A stretch of 64,000 nt of DNA, taken from the NCBI GenBank assembly GCA_005656395.1, contig SRSI01000066.1, forward strand, positions 558,001 through 622,000. Direction: 5' to 3'. The position numbers and the translations under genes are program-made. This DNA is from Strongyloides papillosus (Eukaryota; Nematoda; Chromadorea; Rhabditida; Strongyloididae). Below the pieces are notes generated by a model. The model saw only the letters and a program-made list of their open reading frames with translations, was not told the DNA's origin and searched no databases. This document shows, in pieces, positions 1 to 13,068 of this stretch (positions are counted from its first letter, which is position 1; each line of letters opens with the position of its first letter).

Positions 1-3000
1 AAATAAATTTATATTACTTTCAATTAATTATTTAACCTATAAATAAATAAAATCATTTTTAATTTATCAAGACGAAATATTTTTAAGTCACATTGAACTA
101 ATGTCTTTATCTCATAATGTTAAATAATACTATATCAAAAAGTTACTGCTAAAAAAAGTTTAACGGAAAATTTAGTATTGTAATCAGTAGAAATTTTAAT
201 ATTTTCTTTTTTAATTACATATTTGATTGGATTAAATACAAGTTCATATCTAAATGAATTTTTATAAAATAAATCTAAAAAATAAAATTATCTACAAGCT
301 TTTTTAATGTCTTACATATGTCAACGATACACATAAAATGACTCTAAGAATCCAATGAAAACTACTGATTTTTCAATGGTAATTTAAAATATAATTGTTA
401 TATTTTGATAAATTTAGTTTTATTATACATGCATCTGAATTGTTTATTTATTTCTTTTTTTTAAACATAGTTTAATTTATTTTATATTTATATTTTTTTA
501 ACGAATATATAGAATGGATGTTTATAATACATAATAGTGTTTTACGTCATTTGATGGTTGGTAAATGTCGATAAAATTAAAAAAATATAAATTAATAGCG
601 CAAAATATTTCTAACTAAAAATTTTAACATACATAGATAATGTACTTGTAATGTACTTAAAAAAATATAACTACTACAAGATATTAAAGGTATAAACAAG
701 ATTAAAAAGAAATATGAATCATTTTAATTACGTTTTCTAAAAAAAATTATTTCAAATAAATTCTATCTTTATGTATTATATCAAATGCTTATATTATTTA
801 AACCTTATAATTTAAAAAAGAAAAAAATATAGTTATGTGATGGTATTAACAAATCAACAAATTTGTGGTCTCTTCAATCCAAATTTTTCTTTATCATTTG
901 GTCTATTGGCATTTCAAAACAACAACTAAATAACAAAAAATTTCATGTATTTAACAATATTAAAACATTGGCAAACAAAAGAGACTAAAATAATAAATAG
1001 TGGATAAAGAAAACGCCTTATTTTTGAAGTTATAATGATTGATAAGTTTAATTAACTTTTTTTTAGTTATTACAGCTATAGTGATCTAATGTGTTATATT
1101 TTAACATAAAAATCAATATTAAAGAAATATGCCATTTAATTGTCATTGAAAAGTTTTAAGTGCATAAAAGATAATAAAAAATATAAATGAAACAATACAT
1201 TATGAAATTGTGTTCTATTAATATATATATATATATTTCTAACTAGTGTTAGTTGTTAAATTATAAAAAAATATTATAAATGATACAAATTTTTTACTAC
1301 AAAATTTTTTTATAGAGAATAAAGAATTTAAAAAAAGTCATTAAAAACAACAACGATATAATATTAAAATTTCCTTCATGAAATCATTTAAAATGATCAA
1401 CTATAGAAAGAAAATAATAAATATATTATATATTTAATAATGCCGTTGGTCATACATGTAGTTTATAAAATTTATTTAAAAACATCTTCTCTTTTTAAAA
1501 ATATATGACCAACCTATAGCATTTTTTTATCCATCTTATATATTATTCTTTTTTTCTAGACTATTATTATAAAGAAAAAATCTAATAAAATAGTAATTAA
1601 AAGTAATTTACTAATTTCTTAATAATCTTACTTAATTATTATTCTCATTACACACTTTTTAAAAAAGTTTAGCCAACATAATATATATGTATATGTAAAA
1701 ATATATATAATAACATAGAAAATAATAAAGATTTAGACCACGGATCTTTTAGTATTGGCATTTCTTTTAAAATTTATGTATATATGTATATAAGAGACCC
1801 TTGCCCACAAACATTTTTATCTTGATATTGCATATTTTTCTATTTTATTCTAAAACTCTTTTGCACTTACCAAACTGCCAATAGAAGTAGAATGTATAAT
1901 ACATAACGAGACACAAATATAGTATATTTATTTTCATTGCTTTTAACTCATATCATAGACTACTCCTGAATTCTGATACTAGTAAAAATATGAAGTATCC
2001 AAGAAGAGAAAATTTAAAAACAAAATGAGGTTTATTAAATATATAAATAAATAAATATCTATATATATACGCTAGAGGTTAAAGACAGATAAAAAATATA
2101 TAATAAAAATATATATCTAAAAATTAGTTTTATACTCTTTGAATAAACAAATATTACTATGTATGATATAATTGAAACAATTTTGAAAAGGTATTTAATA
2201 AATTATTACTAGTTATAGAAAGTTGTATAATGGCCATATAAATAATGAAGAAGACTTAATGTGGATAGAAAGATAGCGGACACATGCCAACAAAATTGTT
2301 AGGTAGAAACAAATATATAAAGTTAAAAATTTTTAATGGTCATCGAGCAAAAATCAGTTTGTTATCTTTCTATATTGTGCTTCTTAGCTTCGATGGTTCT
2401 TTGGCTATATATCAAAATTACTTAATTCTTCGTGTTCCGTATTATTTTTTTTGATAACCAAAAAGACATCTAGATATTTGTATGTATTAAAGGAACATAA
2501 ATATAAAATAACTTAAAAACAACTAGTGCCGTTCAGTAGTATTAAAAATGAATGATAAGCTTAAAAAGTATCCTTTTTGTGAGGTTTATCCAATCCATTG
2601 AGGAAAGTGTATAATACATGCATGCCATTAAAATGCTGTCCATTATTAAAATATTTTTTATTTATAAAAAAATTTTAAATAATATTACAGTAATAAAAAT
2701 TAACAAAATAGAATAAAAAATAGTGAGAAATTTATGAATGACAATTTTATTATCTGATAATGGTCTTCATTAACATTTTTCTTTATGAAATGCTAATAAA
2801 TGTAATTTAGGTAATATCTTAAATTTAGTAAATTATTTTTAAAAAAAAATATCTAACATGGAAGAACTAAATATATTAAGAATATTATCCGAGGTATTAT
2901 AGTGATATAGGTTATATAATATAAAATTATATAGAAAACCGACAACTACAATAACATAAATATATATGAAATGCAATATATATAGAGCTAATAAAATAGC

Positions 3001-6000
3001 TATATTTAATCGTTTTATATTCACTTATAAAACTTTCACTAAAAAATGTATTAAATCCTTAAAAATCATCTTTCTATTAAATATACTTATCTTTCCTTTA
3101 TATCGTCATTTTTTTATCATTTAATTCTATAAAGTTATGCTAATAATTGAAAAGACTAGTTTCCATATGGAGCCAATTATTATGTAATCATTCATGCGCC
3201 AATATTAAATATATTGTCTCCCTATATCTTTTATTGTTGATATTCATGAGACATATATATGTTTAAAAATAATCATGATAAATAAAAGTTATTTGAAAAT
3301 ATTGTTAATAATATTATAAGGAAACTTTTCTAATTATATTGTATACTAATCTCTTAAATATTTCATATAATCTTTATTTTTTACTTTAAATAATGTAAAA
3401 CATTATTTAGCTCATCTAATAACGTATAAGATGTTGTTTGGTTGTATCAACTGCCACTGTTTTGGCTTATCTTGACAAACTTGTGAATATTTCATATCAC
3501 AAGACATGAATCTTTTGTCTATCTTTAGGTAAAGGAAATTGCAATGCAACAAATGGACACTAATTATAACGTAAAAATTATGAGGAAGCAATAATGAGAT
3601 TCAAAATTGTAAAAACGATTACATTAATATTAAAATAACATAATAAATATATTATTGACCATGATAATACATTTAAATACCTAAAATAAAGTTAATAAAA
3701 AAATCATAAAAATTTGATAAACATTGATCAAACTTTTATGAAATTGTTGCTTACTTAATTATAAAAATTACATTTCAAACTAAAAATTTCAAGGTTAAAA
3801 ATTATATGATTATAAAATTTTTGTTACTAAAATATAGTATTTGAAAGAAAAATTCTAAAGAATAATACTTGCAAATTTATAACAATTGTCCTAAGCATTA
3901 AATAATATTTAATGAAAGTAGAAAAGTGAGAAATCTGAATTTAATTATTTCATTTATTTAATAAATGTTTTAATGAAAGGTATAGTTTTAAATAAAGAAA
4001 TATTAGTAATCTTAATTTTAGTCCATAGGCAAGAAAAATATTTTTAAATTTTCTCCTATTTTTATGTTATATTTTTTTTGTATATCGCAACTTCATATAT
4101 ACGTATATATACATAATAATAAATATATATATATATATAAACATACATTCGACCACATTTTTGTTGGGTAACAAATGAATTATATTACTATAGGAGAAAG
4201 TCAGCTGCCCAGTCCTTCTCCCCTTCAAAAAGGGTCCGTATAGAAATATGGCATGTTAGAAATTGGGTGTCTGGGCTTTGTGTTGATATATGTTGTCAAA
4301 AAAATTAAAAGTATACGGCAACATCAAAACATAAAAAATGTCTGCAAAGGAAAACGATAGAAAGAGAAAATAACAAAATATGAGGAAATTTTGAATGGTA
4401 TGTCTGGATGGCGCTTGCATGATGTATATTTTTAAAGAAATGCAAAGAGGGAATATATAAAAATATTTCTATCTCTATGCAAAAAATATAATTTATCGAA
4501 AGCTTATATTTGTCTTCTGATAAGTGGGACAATTTGTGGGGTACATATTATAATAATTTGATAATTTTAAATAAAATGTTCTAGAAAATGTAAGTTTTAT
4601 TTAAACGGATGTGAAGAAGAAAACAAATTATAAGATAACAAAAAAATCATTGAAAAGAAAGTTAATGAAGCTTCTAAAGTTTTGGAATCAAAATATTTTG
4701 GCTAGTTTTTAGGATATAATGAAATACAGTGTAAGCGAAAGTGTTTTGCCTATGGCTATGATCTAATAACCTGTTTTTTATCATTTCCAAAAGTCGTAAC
4801 ATTATCTTCCTCATAATTGTAATTGTTACGCAATGAAAGCGGTTTCAGAAAAGCACAACAAGTGAAAGTGAACAAAGAGAAAAGGAAAATATTTTTTAAT
4901 ATAGAAACCAGATAGATGATAAATTTGGATTGTTCACGGAATAGAATAATGTATGATTAAATGCTAATAACTACAAAAAATAATAGCTTATCTAATTGAA
5001 CTAGATGATCAATGACTGAGTTGTTATAAATGTTTCTAAAAACTATAATGATATTGAAAATATATTTATTTGAAAATAAAATACAAATATACGACACATA
5101 CGAAAAATTAAAAAATATATTTGCTAGGGGACAGATAAGAGGCCATAAAGATGTTGTGCTTCACATCTAATAGAAGACGATCATTGAAGTGAATGAAAAA
5201 TAAAAATAGGAGACATGGAAACGTGTAGAATAATAAATGGATATCTTAAAATTATTGTGAACCAATAAACAATGGGCATGTATTTATGATGTAAAATAGT
5301 TATAATATTAGTATGATGAGATAAAAATATCAAAATATTAAAAAGTTAGAATATGTTTTGGATTTTTTAATAGCAATAATAATATTAAAAAAATGATTAA
5401 AAACACAATATTATGTTTGTTAACAAGCAAGTAGAGTATCTTTTTAAGTTTGAATAAATTAAATAATACAATAAAAATTGACTTTTGTACCTAAAATAAT
5501 TTTAACTCATAATAAAAAATAATATATATATTTTATAAAAAAAATACCTACCATACAATTAATATGCAATTTGAATTATACAATTTTTGTTATCATATTT
5601 CATTTTACTATAGACAATGTAACATTCACCACAATAATTTAAAAAACACTATTATTGAGTTTAAAATTACATGTAGAATAAATTTAAAGATAAATATTAT
5701 ATTTACAATATTTTTTTTTATTTTTAAACTTATTTAGAAATTGTAGAAGAAAAGCATAATTTGTATGAACTTTTTGAGATTTAATTTTGTTGTGTTTTTT
5801 AAAATAAAGTACATTATTTTTACTATTTTTTTTTGGAAATTTAACATGAGAGAACCAGTAAATAATATGGTGCAAATAAATGTTATTTACATTTTTTTAA
5901 CTTCAAAAATCATTAGTAAAAATAAAAATTTTGTTTAAAACTGTCAAATTATAATTGATCATTACTGAAACATTTTTTTAGAAATTGGTCTTTCTTACAG

Positions 6001-6555
6001 TCTAACGCTACTTCTTGCATTTTACTTTATTGCTCATGAAAATGATAAATTTTATTGTCAATTCCAAAAGCTTTTCATCTCAATGAGGCTATAAAAAGTA
6101 AATGTTTTTGAGTGAGTATTTGAGGTCAGATGAAAAACAAGTAAATTTAAAGCTGAACGAAGAGGAAACAGTGTAAACATTTTTTATTTATAAATTGAGT
6201 TGTTTTTTAAGTAGATTTATCTTCCCGTCTCATATTACCGTCCATGTTTTTATATAACATGTAAAGATAGTTAAGAAGAAGAGTATTTCAGGGAAGAACG
6301 AAATTGATGTATTTTGTGACAATAGATGAAATATCCCATTTTTTTAAACAAAAAAAACAAAAAAGTTTATAAAAAATGACAAAATATTTTTCTTATTTCT
6401 TATATAATATATTGTCAGTCGTAAAAAATGTCTTGATTATCTAACTTATTATTAATTTCTCGGAAAGAATACTTTTGGTATATACATATTATTTCATTGG
6501 AAAATTTTTGTTTTTTAATTAGTTGCCTACTATTTAAAATTATCGTAGTGTTGTC
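1..6555. other. AT-rich intergenic desert, no gene recognised
   Basis: This 6.5 kb stretch is dominated by A/T runs and frequent stops in all frames. No tRNA, splicing-consistent gene or transposon was recognised. It holds short (AT)n tracts (about 1219-1236 and 4123-4139), a long imperfect inverted repeat at 1440-1522, GC-richer patches near 2210-2420, 3430-3600, 4190-4330 and 4730-4870, and a short coding-like stretch after a good splice acceptor at 3529-3594. Minus-strand ORFs of 61-75 codons here are low-complexity Phe/Ile/Tyr/Lys strings and are treated as noise. The patches could be regulatory DNA of a gene beyond the left edge; that is inference only. Confidence 0.6.
1219..1236. repeat. 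(TA)n microsatellite
   Basis: Alternating TA dinucleotides of about 18 bp in AT-rich intergenic DNA. Similar tracts lie at about 4123-4139 and 19054-19071. Confidence 0.8.
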
Positions 6556-8077
6556 ATGAAGGATAAAATAGTATCAAAATTCGAATCAATTAATGAACTT
6601 GACTTTACAATATCTTCAGATATATGGACAAAAGAAAATTTGTTTAAAGCAACTAAATTATTTCAAGAACGTGGATCAGAAGAAGATACTGTGGAGATTC
6701 TAGAGAAATTAATTAAAATTAATGTTTCTAATGTACCTAGGTATGGAGGTTATATATTTTAAATAGTATTTTTTTAGTGAGATTGGAATAGAACTTCAAG
6801 ATTTTATCTATGAAATTGTGAAACGTGTTAGTATTAGTAGCTTTGCTGAGAAATATCAAATGACGATGATTCTTTTTATCAATCAATGTCCTTATGAAAT
6901 ACTACGCATGCTTATTAACAAATATTTTATTCCTCAATTAAATGGTGATAATATAAATATTCTATTAACTACTGGAAGAGGAATATCCGTATCTATAACT
7001 AGAAGATTGTATGAATCACCTATCGTTGAAACAATTGCAAATATGGTAACTTATATCATTAAATGTCCAGAAGTTGTAACAGAATTGGAGCATAAATTAG
7101 AAGAAGAAAATTCTCAAAGAAGATTTGAAATTCATTCTGTAACTAAAGCTGTTTTGCTTAAAAATAATGAAAGCGATTTTTATCTTATAGAAAATCTGGT
7201 AAATAAACTAATTGGAGAATTAGATGGTAATGATATTTTAAGCTCACTTGCATCACTGACAATATTGAGTGAAATTGCTTCTGAAAGAGAAATTGCTGCT
7301 TTTTATCTTGGTCAGAAAGGTTTAATAGAAAAGATTTATAATAATTTAACTCGTATGAAAGAAGAAAAAGACAACTTATTTTTATATTTTGGATATATTA
7401 AATTTTTTGGACATCTTGTTTCTGTTAATCCAAGTTATTTAAAAAAATATCCAATTTTTGTAGAGTCAATACTTGGAATGTTTGATAATTTTGAAGAATT
7501 AGGAAATGATGAGAAAATACTAGCTACCTCAACATTTGGAGCAATTTTTCATTCATCTGAATCAAAGAAATTTTTATTTGAAATTGATGATATTAAAAAT
7601 AACCTTTCGAAAATAATGGGAATTTCCACTAAGTTTTTATTGTGTAGTAATATGGAAACTAGAATTCATGTTATAGATTCATTTGTAATGCTTTTTCAGA
7701 ACTATGATTTGAAAGATACTCATATTTTTGAAAAAATATTAGATTTATGTGGTTCAGATTTTACAACATTATTGATTGATATACTGAAATCACCGTTAGA
7801 ATCTAGATATGCAGTTCAACATCTTATTCTGAATCTTATTGATATAACTTATGGATTTAAAAAAATTTATTTCACACCAACCTTCTTGGAATACCTTTTA
7901 GATAGAACAAGTGAAACTAACTTAATTGGAATGCAAGCTAAACACGATATTATTTCTAAGATTATTGAAAATTATTTTGAAATCGTTGGTGAAGCGAATG
8001 TTAACAAATTAAAAGAGTATATTAAAAATTATCCTCGTCATAGAGAAGCAATACCTGATGTTGCTTTAATGGGATAA
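6556..8077 (+). CDS. PSMD5: 26S proteasome non-ATPase subunit 5 (assembly chaperone PSMD5)
   Basis: Two exons, 6556-6740 and 6778-8077, joined across a 37-nt intron (GTATGG...TTTTTAG), give 494 residues; human PSMD5 is close to 500. The junction codon is AG|T, restoring a continuous frame (VPSEIGIELQD). The protein is all-helical and armadillo/HEAT-like. The segment GYIKFFGHL followed by YPIFVESI matches the PSMD5 pattern of KFFGNL followed by YPIFVEKV, and the C-terminal FLEYLLDRTSE with a late KLKEYI also fits the family. PSMD5 (S5b) is a chaperone that binds the Rpt1-Rpt2 base module during 19S assembly and is not in mature proteasomes. The gene converges on the P450, whose stop codon is 57 bp away. 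Identification rests on remembered family patterns, not a search. Confidence 0.85.
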
Positions 8078-8134
8078 ATAAATAATCCATTTTAAATTAA
8101 AATAACAATTAACTTATCGAAAATAAACTATATT

Positions 8135-9631
8135 TTAAAATCTTAATTTTAGCGAAACATTATATGGCTTCGGACATACAGTAAAACTCATTTGTTTATG
8201 TAATGATGGAAGTGTTTCTGATTTTGGTACATCTATTTTATATCGATTTAAGATATTTGCCATTATTAAAAATAACTCCATTTTTGCTAAACTTTCTCCA
8301 AGACACTGACGCTTACCTAGTGAGAATGGAATAAATTGTTCTATTTTTTTCAAGTTTCCATTTTCATCAAACCATCTATCTGGATCAAATTTATATGGTT
8401 TGGGAAATATATTTTCATCGTAAAGTAATGTAGAGATTTGTGGTATGACACATGATCCTCCTGGAATAAATATTCCATTCACATATGTATCATTATACGT
8501 TCTGTGCAAAACATTTTGTGGAATTAAATTAGCCATTCTTTGTGTTTCATTTACCACAGCACATGTATATTTCAATTTATCTTTATCTTTGATTGTTATT
8601 AAACGATCTGAATTGATAACACTATCAAATTCTTCATGAACTTTTTTTTGAACATCAGGATTGTGTAATATATATGCTATTCCCCAGGATATCGTATTTG
8701 ATGTTGTATCAGTTCCAGCAGTCCTTAAATCCATAATCACATTTTTTAGTTGGTTCATAGAAAATGAAGAATTTTCATTTTCTTTATTTTTTAATTCTCT
8801 TAAATAAGATTCAACATAATTTGTAGGTTCCCCATAATTATCAACATTATTTTTGTTATTCTCAATTTGTTTTTCAATAAATGAAAACATTTCATCTTTA
8901 TTTTGAATAATTTTATTGTAAGCATTTTTAAAAATAGGTAAATATTTTAAAAATCTTGGACCTGAAAGAAGTGTTGCAACGATAGCAGACGACATTAGTT
9001 TTGTATGCTTATCCATTAATGATTTTAATCTTATATATTCCTCATTTTCAGAACCCCCGTTAAATCTGTATCCAAACAATAAATTGTTAATAATTGAAGC
9101 AACGCAAAAATCAATATTTCTCATTAAAAATATATTATCCATATTTTTTGACATTTCTATTTCACTAAAAAGAAAAACGATCTCATTAAGTATTCGTTCT
9201 TCCATTAAATTTTTTCCCATTCCAAAATTTCTGAAAACATGTAATGTAAATCTTCTTTGTTCTCTCCATTCCCATCCATCAGATACTAGTAATCCATAAT
9301 TTTCACCACCTCGAACATCTTCATTCATTAAAGGAAATGTATTCCTTCCGCTGAAATTATCACCATCTTTTACAAATGTTGAAACCATTAAGTCATAATC
9401 GCAAATAGCTATAACATGTTGACTGCCAAACCAATATGTATAAATTCCTCCATACTTTTTTTTCCATTTAATAAAAGCGTCATAACCAGGTGGATTTTTC
9501 ACAATATCTAACATGTTTCCAATGAATGGAAAAGGAGTTGGTCCTTTGGGAAGATTTATTTGTTTCCAATAAAAGTTATTAAATAAAAACAGAATTAATA
9601 TAAGGGAAGTTAAAATTATTATTCCCAACAT
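8135..9631 (-). CDS. Cytochrome P450, nematode CYP2-clan (CYP33-like)
   Basis: A single uninterrupted exon encodes 498 residues, the normal P450 length. Residues 1-20 form an N-terminal membrane anchor, followed by a basic and proline-rich hinge (LPKGPTPFPFIGN). Diagnostic motifs are all present: I-helix oxygen-binding AGTDTT (305-310), K-helix ExxR (E362-R365), the PxRx-type FDPDRW (415-420) and the haem loop FSLGKRQCLGE with thiolate ligand Cys443. The enzyme should be an ER-anchored microsomal haem monooxygenase using electrons from NADPH-P450 reductase; the substrate cannot be told from sequence. The general pattern resembles the expanded xenobiotic/lipid-metabolising CYP2-clan families of nematodes. 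Absence of introns may suggest duplication or retroposition, though intron-poor genes are common in this window. About 160 bp upstream lies a TGACGT core (near 9790) of the CRE/bZIP type. Confidence 0.95.
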   Translation of the reverse strand: MLGIIILTSLILILFLFNNFYWKQINLPKGPTPFPFIGNMLDIVKNPPGYDAFIKWKKKYGGIYTYWFGSQHVIAICDYDLMVSTFVKDGDNFSGRNTFPLMNEDVRGGENYGLLVSDGWEWREQRRFTLHVFRNFGMGKNLMEERILNEIVFLFSEIEMSKNMDNIFLMRNIDFCVASIINNLLFGYRFNGGSENEEYIRLKSLMDKHTKLMSSAIVATLLSGPRFLKYLPIFKNAYNKIIQNKDEMFSFIEKQIENNKNNVDNYGEPTNYVESYLRELKNKENENSSFSMNQLKNVIMDLRTAGTDTTSNTISWGIAYILHNPDVQKKVHEEFDSVINSDRLITIKDKDKLKYTCAVVNETQRMANLIPQNVLHRTYNDTYVNGIFIPGGSCVIPQISTLLYDENIFPKPYKFDPDRWFDENGNLKKIEQFIPFSLGKRQCLGESLAKMELFLIMANILNRYKIDVPKSETLPSLHKQMSFTVCPKPYNVSLKLRF

Positions 9632-11087
9632 TGATTTATATAAATGTCAAAATGAATTAGTAAACTAAATGAATAAATTTATTTCTTATCTTAAATGTTT
9701 TATTGCTATCATTTTTTAAAAATATCACATAAATAGCTCCAAACGATATTATGATTGCTGCTTATCAAACTAATCATCAGTGACAACAATGACGTATTGG
9801 GACAATTACATGATTTGAAGTGTCGAAATCTTTATTTTTTCTGCAAAAGAAAGATTTTTTTTGCAGAAATATGAACATTAGATTAAACTACAAATATGTG
9901 ACAATACTATCGAGCTTGAATTAATTAAATATAATCACATTTGTGAAAAAATTTTAATTTACTAAGAAAATTATTTAAATCACTTTCCTTTATCTTGTTG
10001 TATTTGCTTACTCGCCAAATAATCAAAGTTTTATATTTAAAATTATATTCAAACAAAATATTTTATTACCATCCATATTTTTATTTTAAATAATAAGACA
10101 TGTACTCATTTTAATCAGTACTTTTCAAATTCATAAATCAATAGTAAATATTTAGGGCAAGAGATAACTACATATGTTTTTATTAAATATAATGAATAAT
10201 AAGAAATAAAAAATTAAACAAATGGTTATTTAACAGCGGAAATTAAAATTTAAGATTTAGATAAAAAATATGACTTTGAAATCTTGGTACATCTTGTTAT
10301 TTGTGTTTAAAAAATATAATTATTTAATCCATTTATTGAAATTTACAAGAGATTTAAATACATCAAAACTTCTAGCTCCCGTTTATTCAAGAAAAAACTC
10401 AAGGTAATTTATAATTTAAATAAATAAAAATTACTAAGTAAACTACCAATTTGTTTACAATATAATAAGGAAAACTATTTAATCATTTCAAAGCAACACA
10501 TATCCATAATAAAAAATCTAAGTTATTTGCAACAATTTCTACTACATTGAGTTGTAAAATTTAAAAAAGATTCATATTTAATTCTGAAAAAAAACATTCC
10601 CACTTTGCTAGTTTAAAAACCTTTAAAGTCATTGAAAAAGACAATTTTTTAATATTTGTGCTAACAATACGTTTCACCAAAATTTCTTAACACGACAAGA
10701 AATTTCGATCAAAGAAGCGATGACGCTGTCCTTAATTTTGGCACACAAATATTTTGTTGTTTATCTTAGCTTCATAGTTGAATACATTTATAATAGGTAA
10801 AATGCTATAGTCTGATAGATATTAAAGAAGAGTTGTTTTTTTTTTAATTTTTTAAGTATTGTCATAGTATGATTGATTTGAATAATTTTTAATGTTTTAA
10901 TGCAGCCAACTGAATATTAACACACTAAATGCAAATCCAATTTTTTTTTATCAATTCTACTGTTTACATTTTTCTTCTTTTACCGAATTGATTTTATATT
11001 TTATTATATTAAATTTTCTACTGTATTTACGTTTTATGTTAGGAATTTTGTATTTATTTGTTTATTTATTAAATAATTTTCTTAGAA
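9632..11087. other. Intergenic, upstream of P450 and dynein IC
   Basis: About 1.45 kb of AT-rich sequence between two divergently transcribed genes. No additional gene is supported. A GC-richer patch sits at about 10680-10750 without a recognisable product. The right end carries a pyrimidine-rich TTTTCTTAG immediately before the dynein start codon. Confidence 0.6.
11071..11087 (+). promoter_or_regulatory. Probable trans-splice (spliced leader) acceptor of the dynein gene
   Basis: AATAATTTTCTTAG ends at 11085, two bases before the ATG of the dynein intermediate chain. A pyrimidine-rich acceptor that close to a start codon, with no upstream exon visible, is the usual look of an SL trans-splice site in nematodes. 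An unseen 5' untranslated exon joined by cis-splicing is the alternative. Confidence 0.5.
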
Positions 11088-13068
11088 ATGGTTGATCCAT
11101 CAATAAAAGCTAGTATCGACCTTAAACGTCAAAAATTGGCTGCTATTCGGGAAGGAAAGAAGAAGAAAGAGGCTGAGAAATTAACACTTCAAGCTGAAAA
11201 ACAAAATATTGCAGTTCAGAGTATGTTTATAGGTTCTAAATTAAACTATTTTTTTTCGTAGAAGATGATTTTATTCCTGTCAGATATACTTTTACTGATA
11301 ACGAACTTCAAGGAATTCTTGAAGGAGCAGGTATATCTCCAACAACTGAAGTAAAAGTTCCAAAGCAAAGTTTAGCAACAAATATTCTAGATAATTTTAA
11401 GGATAATTTTAAAGCTCCAACAGTTCCAACTCAGCGACCAGTAGGTTTAACATTAGATGCCACAGAACCTGATGTAATATCTTTCAAACCAACAAATCGT
11501 ACAACTTTTTATACAAAATCTGTTCAGACAGATGATAATAATATGGCACATGGGGAATTTCTTGACATTGGAAGTCAAGAATTCTATGATGAATTTGATG
11601 ACAATCCTTTTCCACAATCTCAACATAAGCAACACCATCATATTCCTTTTGATGAAAGTCCCTCAAGTGATATTAATGATCTTTTGACTAGTAGTGGTTT
11701 CCGACTACAACCAACAGAACCAAAGGAAGTAGAAAAGGTTATCATTAAAGAGCCTGTGATAAAACCACCACCTAATCCTTTAACAGAAACTGAAAAAGAA
11801 CACATAATAAAAAAATCTGTTGCTCCAACTGTTGATAGAACTTATAAATTATTTGCAAGAGCTCTTGCTGAAGAAGCATATGTTAGTGTTAATTATAACA
11901 ATGATACAAAAGATAAACCTAAGTATAGTAATGGCGAAAAACTTACTCTTGAAAGGAAGTTTACTCAAGAACGATTAAGTAATACATTTGTTGCTTCGAT
12001 AGATAGCTCTGAACATTTTAATGAACTTATTGTTGCTGCATATGATCGAACAAAGATTGATCCCTCTGAACCAGGTAGTATTGTTAATATTTGGAATATG
12101 CGTTTTAAGGATGATGAACCAGAGTTTAGTTTGTATAGTCCAACGAAATTAACTTGTGCAGCTTTTGGAAAATCTAACGCTAATATCATTATCGGAGGTT
12201 GTTATAGTGGACAAATTTGTATGTGGGATACAAGAGACAATAGAAAAACACCAATTCATAAATCACCTGTAAGCCTTAGTTCACACACACATCCAATTTG
12301 TAGATTGAAAGTTATTGGAAGTCAAAATGCAAATAATATAGTCACTATTTCTGCTGAAGGTAGACTTTGTTCATGGTCACTAGAAAATCTTTCACAACCA
12401 GCAGAAGTTTTAGCTTTAACTGTTGATTCAAAACCAATAGCTTCAAACTCTCTTTCATTTTTCTGTAATGACTCAAATAATTTTGTTGTTGGTGGTGAAG
12501 ATGGACAAATTTACTGTGGTAACTGGAATAACAAAAATTTACATGTTGTTAATGATAAATACAATCATTTTGGCCCTATTTCATCTATTGATACACACAA
12601 GGCAATTGAAAGTGCCAGAACATCTGGTTTATGTTTGACTGGTGCTTTAGATTGGAGCGTTAAATTGTGGAATATAAGAGAAAATAAATTACTCTACAAT
12701 TTTGATAATCATTCAAATTATGTTACTGATGTAGCTTGGAGTCCTGTACATCCTGCTATATTTGTATCAACTGATGCTGATGGAAAAGTAAGATATTAAT
12801 AAAAAAAACACTTTTTATACAATTTTTTCAGATATTTCTGTGGAATATTAATGAAGATGTTGAAAATCCTATTTCTACAATTACTCTAGAAAATGAGGTA
12901 TCTGTTAAAAAGGTTTTATGGTCTAAAACTGGACAACATTTAATTGTTGGTGATACTCAAGGTTGTCTGCATGTCTATGCAGCTGAGGAATCCCTGTATA
13001 CACCTCGACAAGACGAATGGGATCGTCTTGAAGAAAGTTTAAATGAAGCATCACTAATATATAAATAA
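11088..13068 (+). CDS. dyci-1: Cytoplasmic dynein 1 intermediate chain
   Basis: Three exons (11088-11220, 11262-12787, 12832-13068) separated by introns of 41 and 44 nt give 631 residues, as expected for DYNC1I/DYCI-1 (about 640). The N-terminus has the charged single helix IREGKKKKEAEK that binds p150Glued/NudE. Residues 130-134, KSVQT, fit the LC8 light-chain site, just after the Tctex-binding region. The C-terminal half is a WD40 propeller with hallmark family segments: VNIWNMRF, GGCYSGQICMWD, TISAEGRLCSWSL, GALDWSVKLWN and VAWSPVHPAIF. The product is the cargo- and dynactin-binding scaffold of the minus-end microtubule motor. The start codon directly follows a strong splice acceptor, consistent with trans-splicing. 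Identification is firm. Confidence 0.97.

Noticed and set aside
2385..2420. TCTTTGGCTATATATC resembling the mir-9/79 family seed
   Set aside because: Similarity stops after the first bases and no complementary arm is present.
2839..3024. 61-codon minus-strand ORF
   Set aside because: Composed almost wholly of Ile/Tyr/Leu/Phe/Asn codons expected from AT-rich DNA; no motif, no splice context.
4305..4532. 75-codon minus-strand ORF
   Set aside because: Phe/Ile/Leu/His-rich, no homology pattern; lies in a GC-richer patch better seen as non-coding.
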